From: Vandiemenella viatica
Lineage: Eukaryota; Arthropoda; Insecta; Orthoptera; Morabidae
Assembly: GCA_031002005.1 (NCBI GenBank)
Contig: CM061919.1
Location: forward strand, 221,958,739 to 222,022,738
Reading direction: 5' to 3'
Length of the DNA stretch: 64,000 nt
Shown: positions 1 to 9,813 of the stretch, in pieces
How the letters are laid out: every line of letters starts with the position of its first letter
How positions within the stretch are numbered: position 1 is the stretch's first letter
Translations under genes and position numbers: made by a program
Notes under the pieces: model-generated
Told to the model about the DNA's origin: nothing
Seen by the model: only the letters and a program-made list of their open reading frames with translations
Database searches by the model: none

Positions 1-1104
1 AAACTGCTCTTTCGAGTGTTTCCCGACAAAAATTTATCTGCAGTTTTCTTATGAGTATGTACTTTAAATTGATTAATAGAGCAACTGTAATGCTAATAAA
101 AATACTCTTAGGTGAGCATTAAGAACAACTCTTTCTTATCAGTATCTTGATCGATTGTTCTGAGATTGTGTTCATAGAATTTCTATGTTGAATTTCCGGT
201 TCACGAAAAATTGCAAGTACTTAGTGTTGTGGGACATTGCGAGCACTGTTCTGTAACTGTTGGTTTATAATTTCGTCTAGTCTTATCCGATCCCTGAACT
301 TATGCAACAGCAGATAAAAACAACTTTACAAAGCCTCTGCCAAGAATCCATCATTTCAGAATGGTCATGGTTTGTTCAGAATCTTCGTTAACAGCTGTAT
401 TGTTTATTTTTGTCTGGAGGCAACATTGTCTTCAAAAAGATACTTCAAACCAGATGACCCAATGCCACAGTGAATGGAGGTTCTATCTTCGATAACTAAC
501 ACTGTTATGTTTGGTTAAAGTGTTCATTAGAAAGTTTGGTCTGAAAATGCAGTCCTCATAAGAAATTATTAAATACAGCAGACTACAGCGTGCAAGTTCT
601 CGTCTATGCGTTGTACAGTATTTCACAGCTCCTGAAGTGTGTTGTGGCACTACACGAACTATTTATGCAGTGAAGGATCGATTGTGCTCAGTCATGGTGT
701 CTGCGCCTCTGGCATGGGAAACTCCGTTAGAAGTGCCGGCGTTACTCTCGCTTGATCCCGGGTTGCTAGTTATCCGCTAACATGTCCTGCGGGCCTGGGC
801 TTTAATTGCCGCCTGGAGAGCGCTTGCTCACCACCAACCCCGCCTGCTGCTTCCGTTTATCTGGCAAGCTCCTGGCTTAAGCGCCTGCTAACTGAATTTC
901 TGCCGCAAGCTGCTTTACTCTGCAGTATGAATTTGTTGCTTGGAGAACTGTGACATAAGCCACATATGATCATCCTCCCCCTTTCCCTATTACTCATATT
1001 TTTGTTTGTCGAATTTGAATCAATTTTCGGCTTTTCTGTATTTCCTTCTGGTAAATGATAAATCATTGTGTTGCTCGGGAAACTGATTGTCCGGCGAGAA
1101 GAGG
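1..1104. other. No gene recognised
   Basis: I see no coding sequence here. The stretch is AT-rich up to about 680, then moderately GC-rich (700-880). There are no long open frames and no repeat that I can match elsewhere in the window. Confidence 0.5.
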
Positions 1105-1230
1105 CTTGCTAGCTATGGAGCGTATGTAATTTACACTAGTCTGACAAGAGAAAACAGTACAAAATATCTTCTGGAATCAATAGGAAAAATAGCTACGTGT
1201 TACTTGGGGGGTGGGGTGCTTATGAATGTA
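1105..1230 (+). mobile_element. PIF/Harbinger-like MITE, left part (split copy 1)
   Basis: This segment matches the middle of the MITE copies at 11521-11823 and 14266-14634. The shared stretch runs from GTATGTAATTTACA through the GTACAAAAT.TCTTCTGGAAT block to AGCTACGTG and a G-run. The outer left end is missing. The match breaks off near 1230, where a LINE begins, and resumes at 2874, so the LINE appears to have landed inside this MITE. Boundaries are by eye, plus or minus about 15 bp. Confidence 0.6.
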
Positions 1231-2645
1231 AAAACCAATAAGGCTCCCGGACCAGACGGTATTCCTACAAGATTCTACTCTAGATACGCGAAGGAAATTG
1301 CACCGTATTTGATGAAATTGTATACAGTCTCTCTGGATCAAGGAAAAATACCAGCCGAATGGAAGACCGCTATCGTAACTCCAGTGTTTAAAAATGGGAA
1401 TGTTAATGATCCTCAGAATTATAGGCCGATCTCGTTAACTTCAATATTTTGCAGGATTTTAGAACATATCATCTATTCAAATGTCATGCGGTTCTTGGAT
1501 GAAGGTGAGCTTTTAAATCCAAATCAACATGGATTCAGAAAAGGCCGATGCTGCGAAACACAACTTGCACTTTTAATTCACGACTTGTGCCGAATTATAG
1601 ATGAGCAATCCCAGGTTGATTTGGTTCTATTAGACTTTAAAAAAGCTTTTGACACTGTGCCTCACACTAGGTTACTTAGGAAACTTCGCGGTTACGGCAT
1701 ATCCAGACAAATATGTGACTGGGTTGTGGACTTCCTGAAGGGCAGAACGCAGTGTGTAGTTCTCGACGGTGAGCGTTCATCACTTACTGAAGTGGGGTCT
1801 GGAGTTCCCCAGGGAAGCGTGTTAGGGCCACTGTTGTTTCTCATATACATCAATGATCTATCCGACATAATCGGGGGATGAAAAGATTATTTGCCGATGA
1901 TGCTATTATTTATCGCGAAATAAAAACCCAGGACGACTGCGCTTTGTTACAAGACGATATTATGAAAATAATTGCGTGGTGTAAAGATTGGCAGTTGGAA
2001 TTAAACGCTAAAAAGTGCCAAGTCATGCGTGTAAGTAGAAAGGTGACACCATTTACCTATGATTATACAATTAATGGCACTGTCCTTAGAATGGTAGATT
2101 CCGCTAAATACCTAGGGGTAACAATTAGTAATAATTTGTCGTGGAATGTGCATATCGAGAATGTATTGGGAAAAGCAAATCGTATGCTCCGATTTCTAGG
2201 TCGTAATTTAAATCAATGCACTCAGGAAGTTAAATCGATTGTATACAAATCACTAGTACGTCCTCACTTAGAGTATTGTTGTTCTGTGTGGGGTCCCCAT
2301 CAAAAGGAGTTAATGGAGGCCTTGGAGAAGGTCCAAAGAAGAGCCGCCCGATTCGTGACAGGTATATATAGTTGGAGGGAAAGCGTAAGTGCGATGTTGA
2401 AGGAGTTAGGTTGGGAAGACCTGGAACACCGAAGGCGTTGCTCTCGACGGAAGCTAATTGAAAAATTCACGACAGACGTATTTCGGAATGACAGCCAGCA
2501 AATATTGCTACCAGCAACATTCATATCTCGAAATGACCGCGAAAATAAGATAAGAGAAATCAGGGCCAGAACCGATTCATTTCTGTACTCATTTTTCCCA
2601 CGAGCGATTAGGGAATGGAATAGAAAGGATTTACCTGGCGAGTAA
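1231..2645 (+). pseudogene. Reverse transcriptase of the CR1/L2-like LINE, frameshifted
   Basis: The reading frame covers the RT palm and the C-terminal region. Visible motifs in order are KAPGPDGIP (1240-1266), NYRPISL (1419-1439), motif A LLDFKKAFDTV (about 1627-1659), motif B GVPQGSVLGP (about 1802-1831) and catalytic motif C LFADDA (1887-1904). The C-terminal signature SFFPRAIREWNR (about 2590-2625) is typical of CR1/L2-type elements. The endonuclease and any first ORF are missing. The frame breaks at 1873-1881: the upstream frame stops at TGA 1879-1881 and motif C is read in the next frame, overlapping the stop. A run of five G (1873-1877) makes a one-base indel likely. The 48 codons of open frame upstream of 1231 come from the interrupted MITE and are not LINE sequence. 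Apart from this break the frame is open to TAA at 2643-2645, so the copy is not very old. Confidence 0.85.
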
Positions 2646-2873
2646 ACTTAAAATCCGATAGGAGTAGCTTTCGAGAAAGCACTCCAGCCATCCTGATCTG
2701 GGTTTTCCCGGATCACTCCACGCGAATGCGGGGATGGTTCCTCACAATAGCCCATGGGCGCCTCCTGCCATATCCCTTATAACCCTTCCAAACCATAACC
2801 CTTTTCGATAGGTGCAATGCACCCTCCGCCACACACTTTTAGTGAATCGCGGAGTAATAATAATAATAATAAT
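1231..2873 (+). mobile_element. CR1/L2-like non-LTR retrotransposon, 5'-truncated, with 3' UTR and TAA tail
   Basis: This is a LINE copy that begins inside the reverse transcriptase region and keeps its complete 3' end. It ends in a (TAA)n microsatellite (about 2851-2873), which is usual for CR1/L2-type elements that lack poly-A tails. The 3' UTR (2646-2850) contains a module at 2689-2742 that is also found in the SINE family of this window. A second copy of the C-terminal end plus 3' UTR lies at 15459-15775, and a third tail at about 3020-3112, so the family has several copies here. The clade is inferred from the RT motifs and C-terminal signature, not from a phylogeny. Confidence 0.8.
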
Positions 2874-2955
2874 AAAAGCAAGGTCGGGGTACGTGGGGGA
2901 GGGTTTCACAGGTAGCTAGAATGGAGCTACGTGGTTTGTGGAGGTTCCCCTCGAG
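2874..2955 (+). mobile_element. PIF/Harbinger-like MITE, right part (split copy 1)
   Basis: The sequence resumes the MITE of 1105-1230: TAAAAGC, a G-rich TACGTGGGG block, TTTCACAGG, then AATGGAGCTACGTGG and a terminal TTTGTGGAGGTTCCC. The same order occurs at 11750-11823. It directly follows the LINE's TAA tail, which supports insertion of the LINE into the MITE. Confidence 0.6.
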
Positions 2956-3019
2956 TTATCGAACAGTCGCGAGACTATGCGGGAGTGAACAGTATCCTTC
3001 TGCGATATCCCTTCCAATG

Positions 3020-3112
3020 CACAAATGTTTACACGTCAGCATTGGTACAATGCGCCCTCCGCCGCCAACTTTTAGTGAGTCTCTGAGTAATAGTAATAGT
3101 ATGGCTTGGTAA
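3020..3112 (+). mobile_element. CR1/L2-like LINE 3' tail fragment
   Basis: ATATCCCTTCCAA, then GGTACAATGCGCCCTCCGCC, TTTTAGTGAGTC and a short TAATAG tail match the last 100 bp of the LINE at 1231-2873 and the copy at 15459-15775. It is a separate, more diverged tail lying beyond the MITE end. Confidence 0.6.
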
Positions 3113-3175
3113 GGTACGGATGGAAGCTGAGGCTGCGTGCCGCCTGTTGGACAGAATGATAGAAACTGCATTTAT

Positions 3176-3345
3176 TTCGCCGCCTCCTCGGTACACTGAA
3201 TCGCAACGCCGGCATTGAGGACGCGGGTTGATTCCCGGTTCGGCCTTCAGATTTCAGAAATGGTTCCATCTATAGGAAATTGCCAAATTCCTTCGTTTCT
3301 TGTCCGCAACCCTCTATCGTCTTCGATGTCAAGATCTAACAATCT
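3176..3345 (+). repeat. tRNA-derived SINE, diverged copy
   Basis: A B-box-like GGGTTGATTCCC lies at 3225-3236, followed by GGCC and a body with AAATTCCTTCG and TTCGATGTCAAGATCT. These match the 3' half of the SINE copies at 9560, 25372 and 40070. The central module is largely deleted and no A-tail remains. Confidence 0.5.
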
Positions 3346-3422
3346 CTCGAAGGTTCTAAGACTCTAGTAGTGGCATTCTTGTGTTTGGTGAAACAAATGC
3401 GTTTTTGCTTCATATTCGGAAC

Positions 3423-3790
3423 TAGAGATGGGTCGTTCGCGAGTGAATCAGTTCTTTAGAGCAATTCATTTAAAAGAGCGAGTGAGCAGTCGCTCACTAA
3501 AAAGTGAACGGTAGTTCTTCTAGGCGAATCAGTTGATTCCGAAGATCACGAAGAGCTAGCTCACGTGGGTTTTGTGGACTGGAGAGCTAAAAAAAAAAAA
3601 AGTCTACTATTTCTATTGAAGTTGACATAAGGGGGTATTTCCAACGGAAAGTGGGGGTGGTATAACCGGATTGTGGGGGGTGAGACCTAAAAAAAGAGTC
3701 TCAAAAACTGAGCTACTGAGCAAGTGAACGATTCAAAAGAATTACTTTTCATTGAGTGATCAAATGAACAACCGCTCTTTTTAGTGAATA
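3423..3790 (+). mobile_element. hAT-type MITE (TAGAGATGGG family), right end lost
   Basis: The left terminus TAGAGATGGGTCG and the whole interior match the complete copy at 56955-57338. The interior is rich in repeated GAGTGA/TCACT and GTGAACGATTC motifs. The right inverted repeat (ending CCCACCTCTA in the other copy) is replaced by an A-run at about 3789-3801, so the copy is truncated and no target duplication can be read. Confidence 0.75.
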
Positions 3791-4524
3791 AAAAAAAAAA
3801 AACAGACGGAAGAACCAGTAAACACGTTCGTGTCTTGCGCTGTAGGCTGTTAATTTACAGAATCTTCCGAAAGTGCTTTTTATCTGGCCTGTGTAATACA
3901 AAATAATTGGCTAATAATTTACCACAACAGTTGGTCCTGAAATATGACACGGTCGTGGTATCTAGCGAGTAGGATTCTCTAAGCGGTACATTGTGTTTAA
4001 TGCTTGTTGGTGAGGTGCATCTGGTGGTAGCGGCCTTGTTTCAACTGGGGGAAAGCTTAGCGTTGACCTTCGCTGCCTCCGAGGTTGTGATGGCACCCGG
4101 ACGACACGTGTCGTCCTGTCAGTGGTCCCAAGTTTTACGTACACAAAGTCTGCGTACGTAATATGTTGAAGGATTTGGAAAGCTGGAACTACTGCTTGTT
4201 ACATGCAATAGATATTAGTATAACTGTATGTCATGAAATATTTTAATGGAGCCTTGATCAATTCAGTTGGATGGAGTCTAAAGGAGTGTTAGGAAATTAA
4301 ATTGTTCCGGTTATATACAAGCAGGACGCGTGCATGCAACAAGATCCCAGCTTGCTGTTGGGGCGGAGGGGGAGGAGGAGTGTAAGCAATGAGAAGTCGT
4401 GTTTGTGATGTGAAATTTTGGCCCTTTTACATTGAATAAATTTGTTTATTTTTACAGCTTTATCAATCCTTGTTTCAGGATGCAGCTTCTTTAAGCCAGA
4501 TGAGCTATATTTTACAATTTAATG
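3791..4524. other. No gene recognised
   Basis: Mixed-composition DNA with a G-rich patch at 4360-4380. No coding or repeat assignment. Confidence 0.4.
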
Positions 4525-5860
4525 TTACATAATTTGGTTCTAGTTCCTTACAGGCTGATCGATCTTGGGCAACTCTCTTACAGTTTACGCCTTTACTCGT
4601 CGTATGTGTCTATCCTAATGGTCCGGGGGGTCTTCCTCTTGTTATTTAAAAATCCTTGGTATCCATTCCAGAACTGCCGTACTCCATCTGTCATCTCTCT
4701 TTCGCTTTTTCTAAGATGTATGTCACTTTGGTCATCAAACGAATGTTTTCCTATCTCTCTTGTAAACCCTAGTGTTGCTCTTTTCATACTTTGCTGGGCA
4801 GTTCTCAATTTTGCTCCATTTCACTGTTAGGGTCCAAGTCTGGCGGGCATATGTGAGGACCGGTAATACACATTGTTAAAATAGTTTTTTAAAAAAAAAA
4901 AAAAAAAAATAAAGATATTGGTATGTTTGATTTAAAAACAATGGATTTCTTCCGTGTGTTCTTCAGCCCAGCTTTGTGCATCTGTAGATCTGGGACCTTT
5001 AGTCGCCATTCATATTGATCAGTTGGCCAAGATAGATGTACTGTTCTATGGATTCAATACCAGTTTCTTTCGTGTATGGTTTGTCTTTATCTACCCATTT
5101 GTTTTGCATGATTTTGCTTTTTCATAGATTTTAAGGTCCACTTATCTGCAAGCTGCCTTTAGTTTTTAGCTCTTCCAAACTGTTTGAGAGTAAAACCATA
5201 TCAGCTAATCTTAAGTTGTTGAAGACTTCTTCCATTTATTCTCAACCCTCTATTTTGACATTGCCAACTCCAGGACTGATGTGAATGGCTTGGGGAGGAG
5301 GGGGGGGATATTGAGTCTCCTTCTGTCTCATTATCTACTGGCTTCAGCGATGTTGATATAGCCTGGTTTCACACCTTGTTCTAGAAGATTGCAGAGTGGT
5401 GGACTGAATCAAAAACTTTTTCAAAATCGATAAATGACAAACATAGGGATAGCTAGTATTCATTCGCGTGATCTATTACTTTGTGAATGACTCGATTGTG
5501 ATCTATAGGTATGATGTAAGAGAGGGCTTGATAACCCTAATCTTGCCACGCTAAATAAATAAAATAAATATAGTGCTGAATCAAGACCTAAAGACAGCCT
5601 TTTCGATTTATTGTACTGTGTTAAACGTAGAACTGATACGATTATTGATGACCTTCGTAAACACTTCATAAATGACAGGGAGCAGGCTGATGGGGCGGTA
5701 GTTCCTAATGTTAACAACTGCCTTTTTTGTGCAGCAACACAATCATTGATTTGTTCCAGCTAGATGGGATATTTTTCTCGTAGAGGCATTTTGAAAATAC
5801 CTTAGCTAGGTGTGTCTAGGTTCTTCTCCAGTCAGTTGAAGTACCTCAGCGGATAGGCCG
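4525..5860 (-). pseudogene. Old non-LTR retrotransposon reverse transcriptase relic
   Basis: Read on the minus strand, pieces of an endonuclease/RT-type LINE appear in the correct order but in shifting frames. NYRPISLLPVIYEVFTKVIN lies at about 5650-5715. The motif A remnant, an F-I-D-F-E-K-FD-like stretch, is near 5400-5450. An I-N-G-R-S-L-like segment and a Y-L-G-like thumb region follow between 5000 and 5250. A C-terminal MRTAQQSMKRA...LGFTREIG segment lies at 4730-4808, then WNGYQGF and an arginine-rich end near 4600-4680. There are many stops and frameshifts, and an A-run interruption at 4889-4910. The C-terminal MRTAQ-type region is common in insect genomic LINE copies. The clade is uncertain (RTE-like or related). 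Ends are approximate. Confidence 0.7.
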
Positions 5861-6349
5861 TCATAATCGCTAGCCGATCGTTTTTTTCATTGCATGCACT
5901 ACCCATCTAAGTTAATATGTGTATTCCTTTAAATATGTGAAAACTCATTTTGTTATCTTTACAGTACATTGGATGAAACAGCATTTAAAATTAAAGGTTT
6001 TTACATGAAACATTTGTTTTTAAATATAAAATGTATTGAAAAAAAATTATTTAGAATTAAGTAAATGTCGAAAAATGAAATATTTTATAGATCACGAAAA
6101 ATTTAGTAATTTAAAATTTGGTAATGTCAAAATTTGATTTGAAAATACTTTTATACTAGCAATATATTGGAATTAATGAAATGTATAAAGGGCATTCAGC
6201 GTGAATTGAAATATAGATGTTAAATTCTAAAAAACTAGCTTTATCTGCGCAAACATTGCACTTGAAGAAATTACTAAACTCTTATAGCTCATGTAAAGTA
6301 TGGTAGGCTTTGTTGGTGTATTGGGATTTTTGTTGCGGATTATCACACC
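5861..6349. other. AT-rich stretch, no gene recognised
   Basis: Very AT-rich DNA, especially 5920-6220. No coding or repeat signal that I can support. Confidence 0.4.
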
Positions 6350-6490
6350 ACCAAATGAGCCTGATGGAAAAGCTATTAATTTTCGGGCCTGACATTCAAG
6401 ATGACACAGGTTTGAGCCCAAATCGGGCCATTGAGATTTATAAATCCACGGTATACCAAAATCACTCCATGTGTTGAATGGTATAGTCAT
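6350..6490 (+). repeat. tRNA-derived SINE, diverged copy
   Basis: The B-box-like GGTTTGAGCCC at 6409-6419 is preceded by GGGCCTGACATTCAAG. It is followed by GGGCCATTGAGATTTATAAATCCACGG-type sequence and AAATCACTCCATG, which matches the SINE body at 9619-9682. The 3' end is not clear. Confidence 0.45.
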
Positions 6491-6958
6491 ATCAGAACAG
6501 CCTCGCTGAACATTCCTTGTGTGCAACGATCGCGTACGACTAATAGGCGTAAGACTTAAGGGGGAGGGTAAATCTAATCCACATGTGAACAAGTCGCAAA
6601 CTGGGACGTCTTTGAATTTCCGTTAAGTAGATAATTTGATTTTAATTCGTTTGCGCTGTTTTAGGTTGTTTTATACTTATATCTGATGCGTTTAAATTTT
6701 ACAGTTCGTTGTTACAACCTTAAGTAGGCAATAAATGATTCGTTTTTTTTACTTTTGCCTCCAGTTACACTTATTAGTTTTACTTTGGCAATAGAGATAA
6801 TTTGAGCACTTTTACGCATCTTCAGTGTTAAATGCAAAAATCAGTTGTAACTATTTTTTAAAGTTCTGTTTAATATTCGTCGTGGTCGTAGTAGCCCTAT
6901 AAAATATAACGAGTTGACAATTATATTAAAGCTGTTATTGGTTAAATTGTCCAGAGCG
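6491..6958. other. No gene recognised
   Basis: AT-rich DNA with no feature I can support. Confidence 0.4.
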
Positions 6959-7190
6959 CCGGCCTCGGTAGTGTAGGGGATAGAATACTGGCTCCGCGTA
7001 CCGAAGGTCGCCGGTTCGAGTCCGGCCGAGGGCATGATGTTGAAAATAGTGTGCTAATTTCGTGCCCATCCTGTGGTGTCGATACTTAGTAGCAACAATT
7101 CACAAGAGAAAATGATAGACTGGATGAGTCATAACGATCACACTGAGCGTGCTGTGTGGTCTCGGAAGCCGAATGCCATTAAAAAAAAAA
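6959..7190 (+). repeat. tRNA-derived SINE, second family, with A-tail
   Basis: The head (6959-7034) is strikingly tRNA-like. An A-box-like GGTAGTGTAGGGG lies near 6967. The T-arm GCCGG-TTCGAGT-CCGGC (B box GGTTCGAGTCC at 7013-7023) is perfect. The 3' CGAGGGCA can pair with GGCCTCG at the 5' side except for one position. The anticodon arm does not form a good stem, and a non-tRNA body of about 145 bp follows, ending in an A-run at about 7181-7190. I therefore read it as a SINE with an intact RNA polymerase III promoter and not as a tRNA gene. Confidence 0.75.
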
Positions 7191-9056
7191 ATGTCCGGAG
7201 TGTTGGTAAACCAGTACATTAGTTTAAATTTTAATTCCCATTTAAAATTCACATCTTTTTAAACAGAGAAAAAGTAAGGGAACTGGTGTTGACGCGTTAC
7301 TCTCACGCGTTACATATGACTACTCAGCCTTTCTCCTAAACGAGTTCATTGCAGTGATTCTCATTTAACATCCATGTCAATGTGGTTGTCAGTATTGGTT
7401 GAGATTCTCATCGGAATGCCGTCAGACCTGACGCAATTCCTCGAGCCTGCCACAATAATAATAAAAAAAATTGGTTGAAATAGTCTTAAAAAGTAGTACC
7501 GTTTGGTGCTCTTTCATGTCGTATTTGGCTATTTTCTTTTATGAAGTTAATCGAATGATAGGAGTAATGAATGCACTTGGAAAGGCAATTAACTTTAGTT
7601 ACGCTGCGGTGCCGTAAAAGTGCTGACTTCACGGCTTAAAAGTTTGCGAAACTTTAGAGGAAAGTGACTCAGACGCCGTAATCTCATTGCGATGAGGAAT
7701 TACAGTGACTCTAGACTCGCTGCAATTTTTGGTGCACATGTATAAGCTATAGAATATATGTACTGCTCTGAAGTGGTGGAAAAAAGTTCATATTTATACG
7801 TGCTTCAAAACTGGAATAAAGTATTGGAGAATAGAGCTAAATTACTAGAATTGAGTGTCTACTGTGCTATCTTTGCAATTCTTTGTGAAAATAACCAGGC
7901 AGCCAATTCTTGGCACAGAGGTAATATAAGACTTTTCATTTTTATATTTTATGTATATACATAATGTATATCGAACTCTACAGTTTTACCAATACGTCTG
8001 TCCCATGCAACGAGTTCACTAATAAGGTTTTCAGAAACACACTTCATGTAGATTTACTCCCTTCTGACGCTGTTTGTCTTCCGATACTCCGAAAGTTATT
8101 ACTAATTACCGGAGAAGTGTCTATAATTGTCCTGATTCATTTTTTCGAACATATTTCTAAGAATCCTATGACTTGATAACTATTTGGTGATGTGCCAGCG
8201 AGTAGGTGCATATATCGCTTCTAAGAAAAGTTGTCTGTATTGTAGTTGCCAAATGGTTAAGAAATTTCTTTGAAGAAATTTTAAATTGGTTGACAGGATT
8301 CTAGGTAGGCGAATAAACTGGAAAATTGTCATTGCTTTCCAGGAAACAGAGGGCGCAAAAAGTTTAAATATGGTTATTGGTTGTGAACAGTCTTAAAGGT
8401 TCAAAGCAGTTGGCAATCTGTCCCTCCATACTTTACCAAAATCAATAAAGGAGGTGTGATTTTAAAGATTTAAGTTCCGCGTTTTGGTGTCATTAAGAAA
8501 GGAATTTTTCGAAATTCAACCCGTAAATCGCAAAATTACGAATAATCGAGTTCAGGTATGCGATAGTTCATAGTAAAGATGCTAGGCTTCATTGGCGTAG
8601 ATAAGGAGTGCTCTCAAACCAGTAGATAGCAGCACCACGTATTATAGATATTTATAAACTGGAGTAAGGAATTTTTCGGATATTTTTGTTTCTGTTTGGG
8701 GGAAACATTTCGTTATTTCTAATTGTTTCGTAAGACTAGTGTTTTTGCTATGTATCAGTTCACAAACAATTGCCGGCTCTTCTTTCATCCAACTACAAAC
8801 CACCAACCTCGCTATTCGTCGCGTATCATTCGCTGAATTTTCGTGCGTGCCACCTATTAAATGAATAAAAGGGATGCCAAATGTGCAAGAGTCTGAATTT
8901 TCAAATTCGAATGTCTCTAAATAAACCAATGAATGTTTAGCTTATTCTGCGTATGAAGTTTACCAATAATGCGGTTTGTGCAGGTAGTCAGAAATATGCG
9001 TCCATTTTCCAAATGAGATATTAGGTGATAAAAATTTATTATACCTAGTACAGCAT
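7191..9056. other. No gene recognised
   Basis: About 1.9 kb without a supported gene. A short ATAATAATA/A-rich run at 7453-7470 may be the tail of an unrecognised retroposon occupying about 7265-7470. Short open frames near 7758-8176 and 8642-8929 have no recognisable motifs. Confidence 0.4.
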
Positions 9057-9399
9057 CAGGGGCGTAGCTACTATGGGGCTAGGCGGTGCAGTGCACCGGG
9101 GCCCCTACGCTCTGGGGGCCCTCAAGCGCAGTTCAGGAGCCCACGAGCCTTCATGGCAAACTAACGACTTTTTTTTTTTTTAGCTCTACAGTCGTCTAAG
9201 TGGGCCCCTGAGACACAGGAAGCCCCTCACTAAGGGCCCCCAAAACTGCTCAGGGGGCCCTAAGCACAACTCAAGGGCCCCATCCTCAGCTCAGGGGCCC
9301 TTATCAGCAACACAAAGCAAAAAAATGTCACCCATCTGGCCTGAGGGCCCAAAATAAATTTTTTGCACCGGGGCCCTTGTTGACCTAGCTACGCCACTG
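9057..9399 (+). mobile_element. hAT-type non-autonomous element with exact 8-bp TSD
   Basis: The left terminus CAGGGGCGTAGCTA and right terminus TAGCTACGCCACTG are inverted repeats. The flanks carry an exact 8-bp duplication TACAGCAT (9049-9056 and 9400-9407), the target-site length of the hAT superfamily. The interior is non-coding and dominated by GGGGCCC/GGGCCCC repeats plus a T-run at 9170-9181. There is no transposase, so it depends on an element elsewhere. Confidence 0.9.
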
Positions 9400-9559
9400 T
9401 ACAGCATTATCAATTTTTATGGTTTCCTCTTCAGTTATTCGAAACTGCAAACAGTTTTAGAATTCAGTGTCAAGGAAAGCTTAAAATATTGTTTTATTTC
9501 CACATTAATTCGTCATGGGTTGAATTGTGAGATGTACTGAGCAACGTTTACAAAGCGAA

Positions 9560-9813
9560 CCGAGCTTATTGGCCGAGCCTTGCATTCGGGAGGACACAGA
9601 TTCGAATCCCCTTCCGGCCATCCAGATTTGGGTTTTCCATGGTTTCTCGAAATCACTCCAGGTGATTGCCGGGATGCTTCCTTAAATAGGCCGGGGCAGA
9701 ACTCTTTCCAGTTTCTTGTCCAGTCCTTTCCTGCCTCCAATGACCTCTACGTCGACGAGGCGTTAAGCCGTAAAAAAAAATAATAAAAAAAAAATAATAA
9801 AAAAAAAAAAAGG
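9560..9813 (+). repeat. tRNA-derived SINE, best copy, A-rich tail
   Basis: Head: CGAGCTTATTGGCC, GCATTCGGGAGGACACAG and the B box GATTCGAATCC (9600-9610), then CCGGCCATCC. Body: 9619-9682 holds TTGGGTTTTCCATGG, AATCACTCCAGG and GCCGGGATG, followed by AGGCCGGGGCAGAA, CTCTTTCCAG and GACGAGGCGTTAAGCC. It ends in an A-rich tail with AATAAT interruptions (9772-9811). Copies or fragments of the family occur at 3176, 6350, 12645, 22155, 24650, 25372, 40070, 51220 (minus) and 52650. The central module also occurs in the 3' UTR of the local CR1/L2-like LINE. Confidence 0.85.

Noticed and set aside
6959..7034. Functional tRNA gene
   Set aside because: The anticodon arm does not pair, one acceptor pair is mismatched, and a SINE body with A-tail follows.
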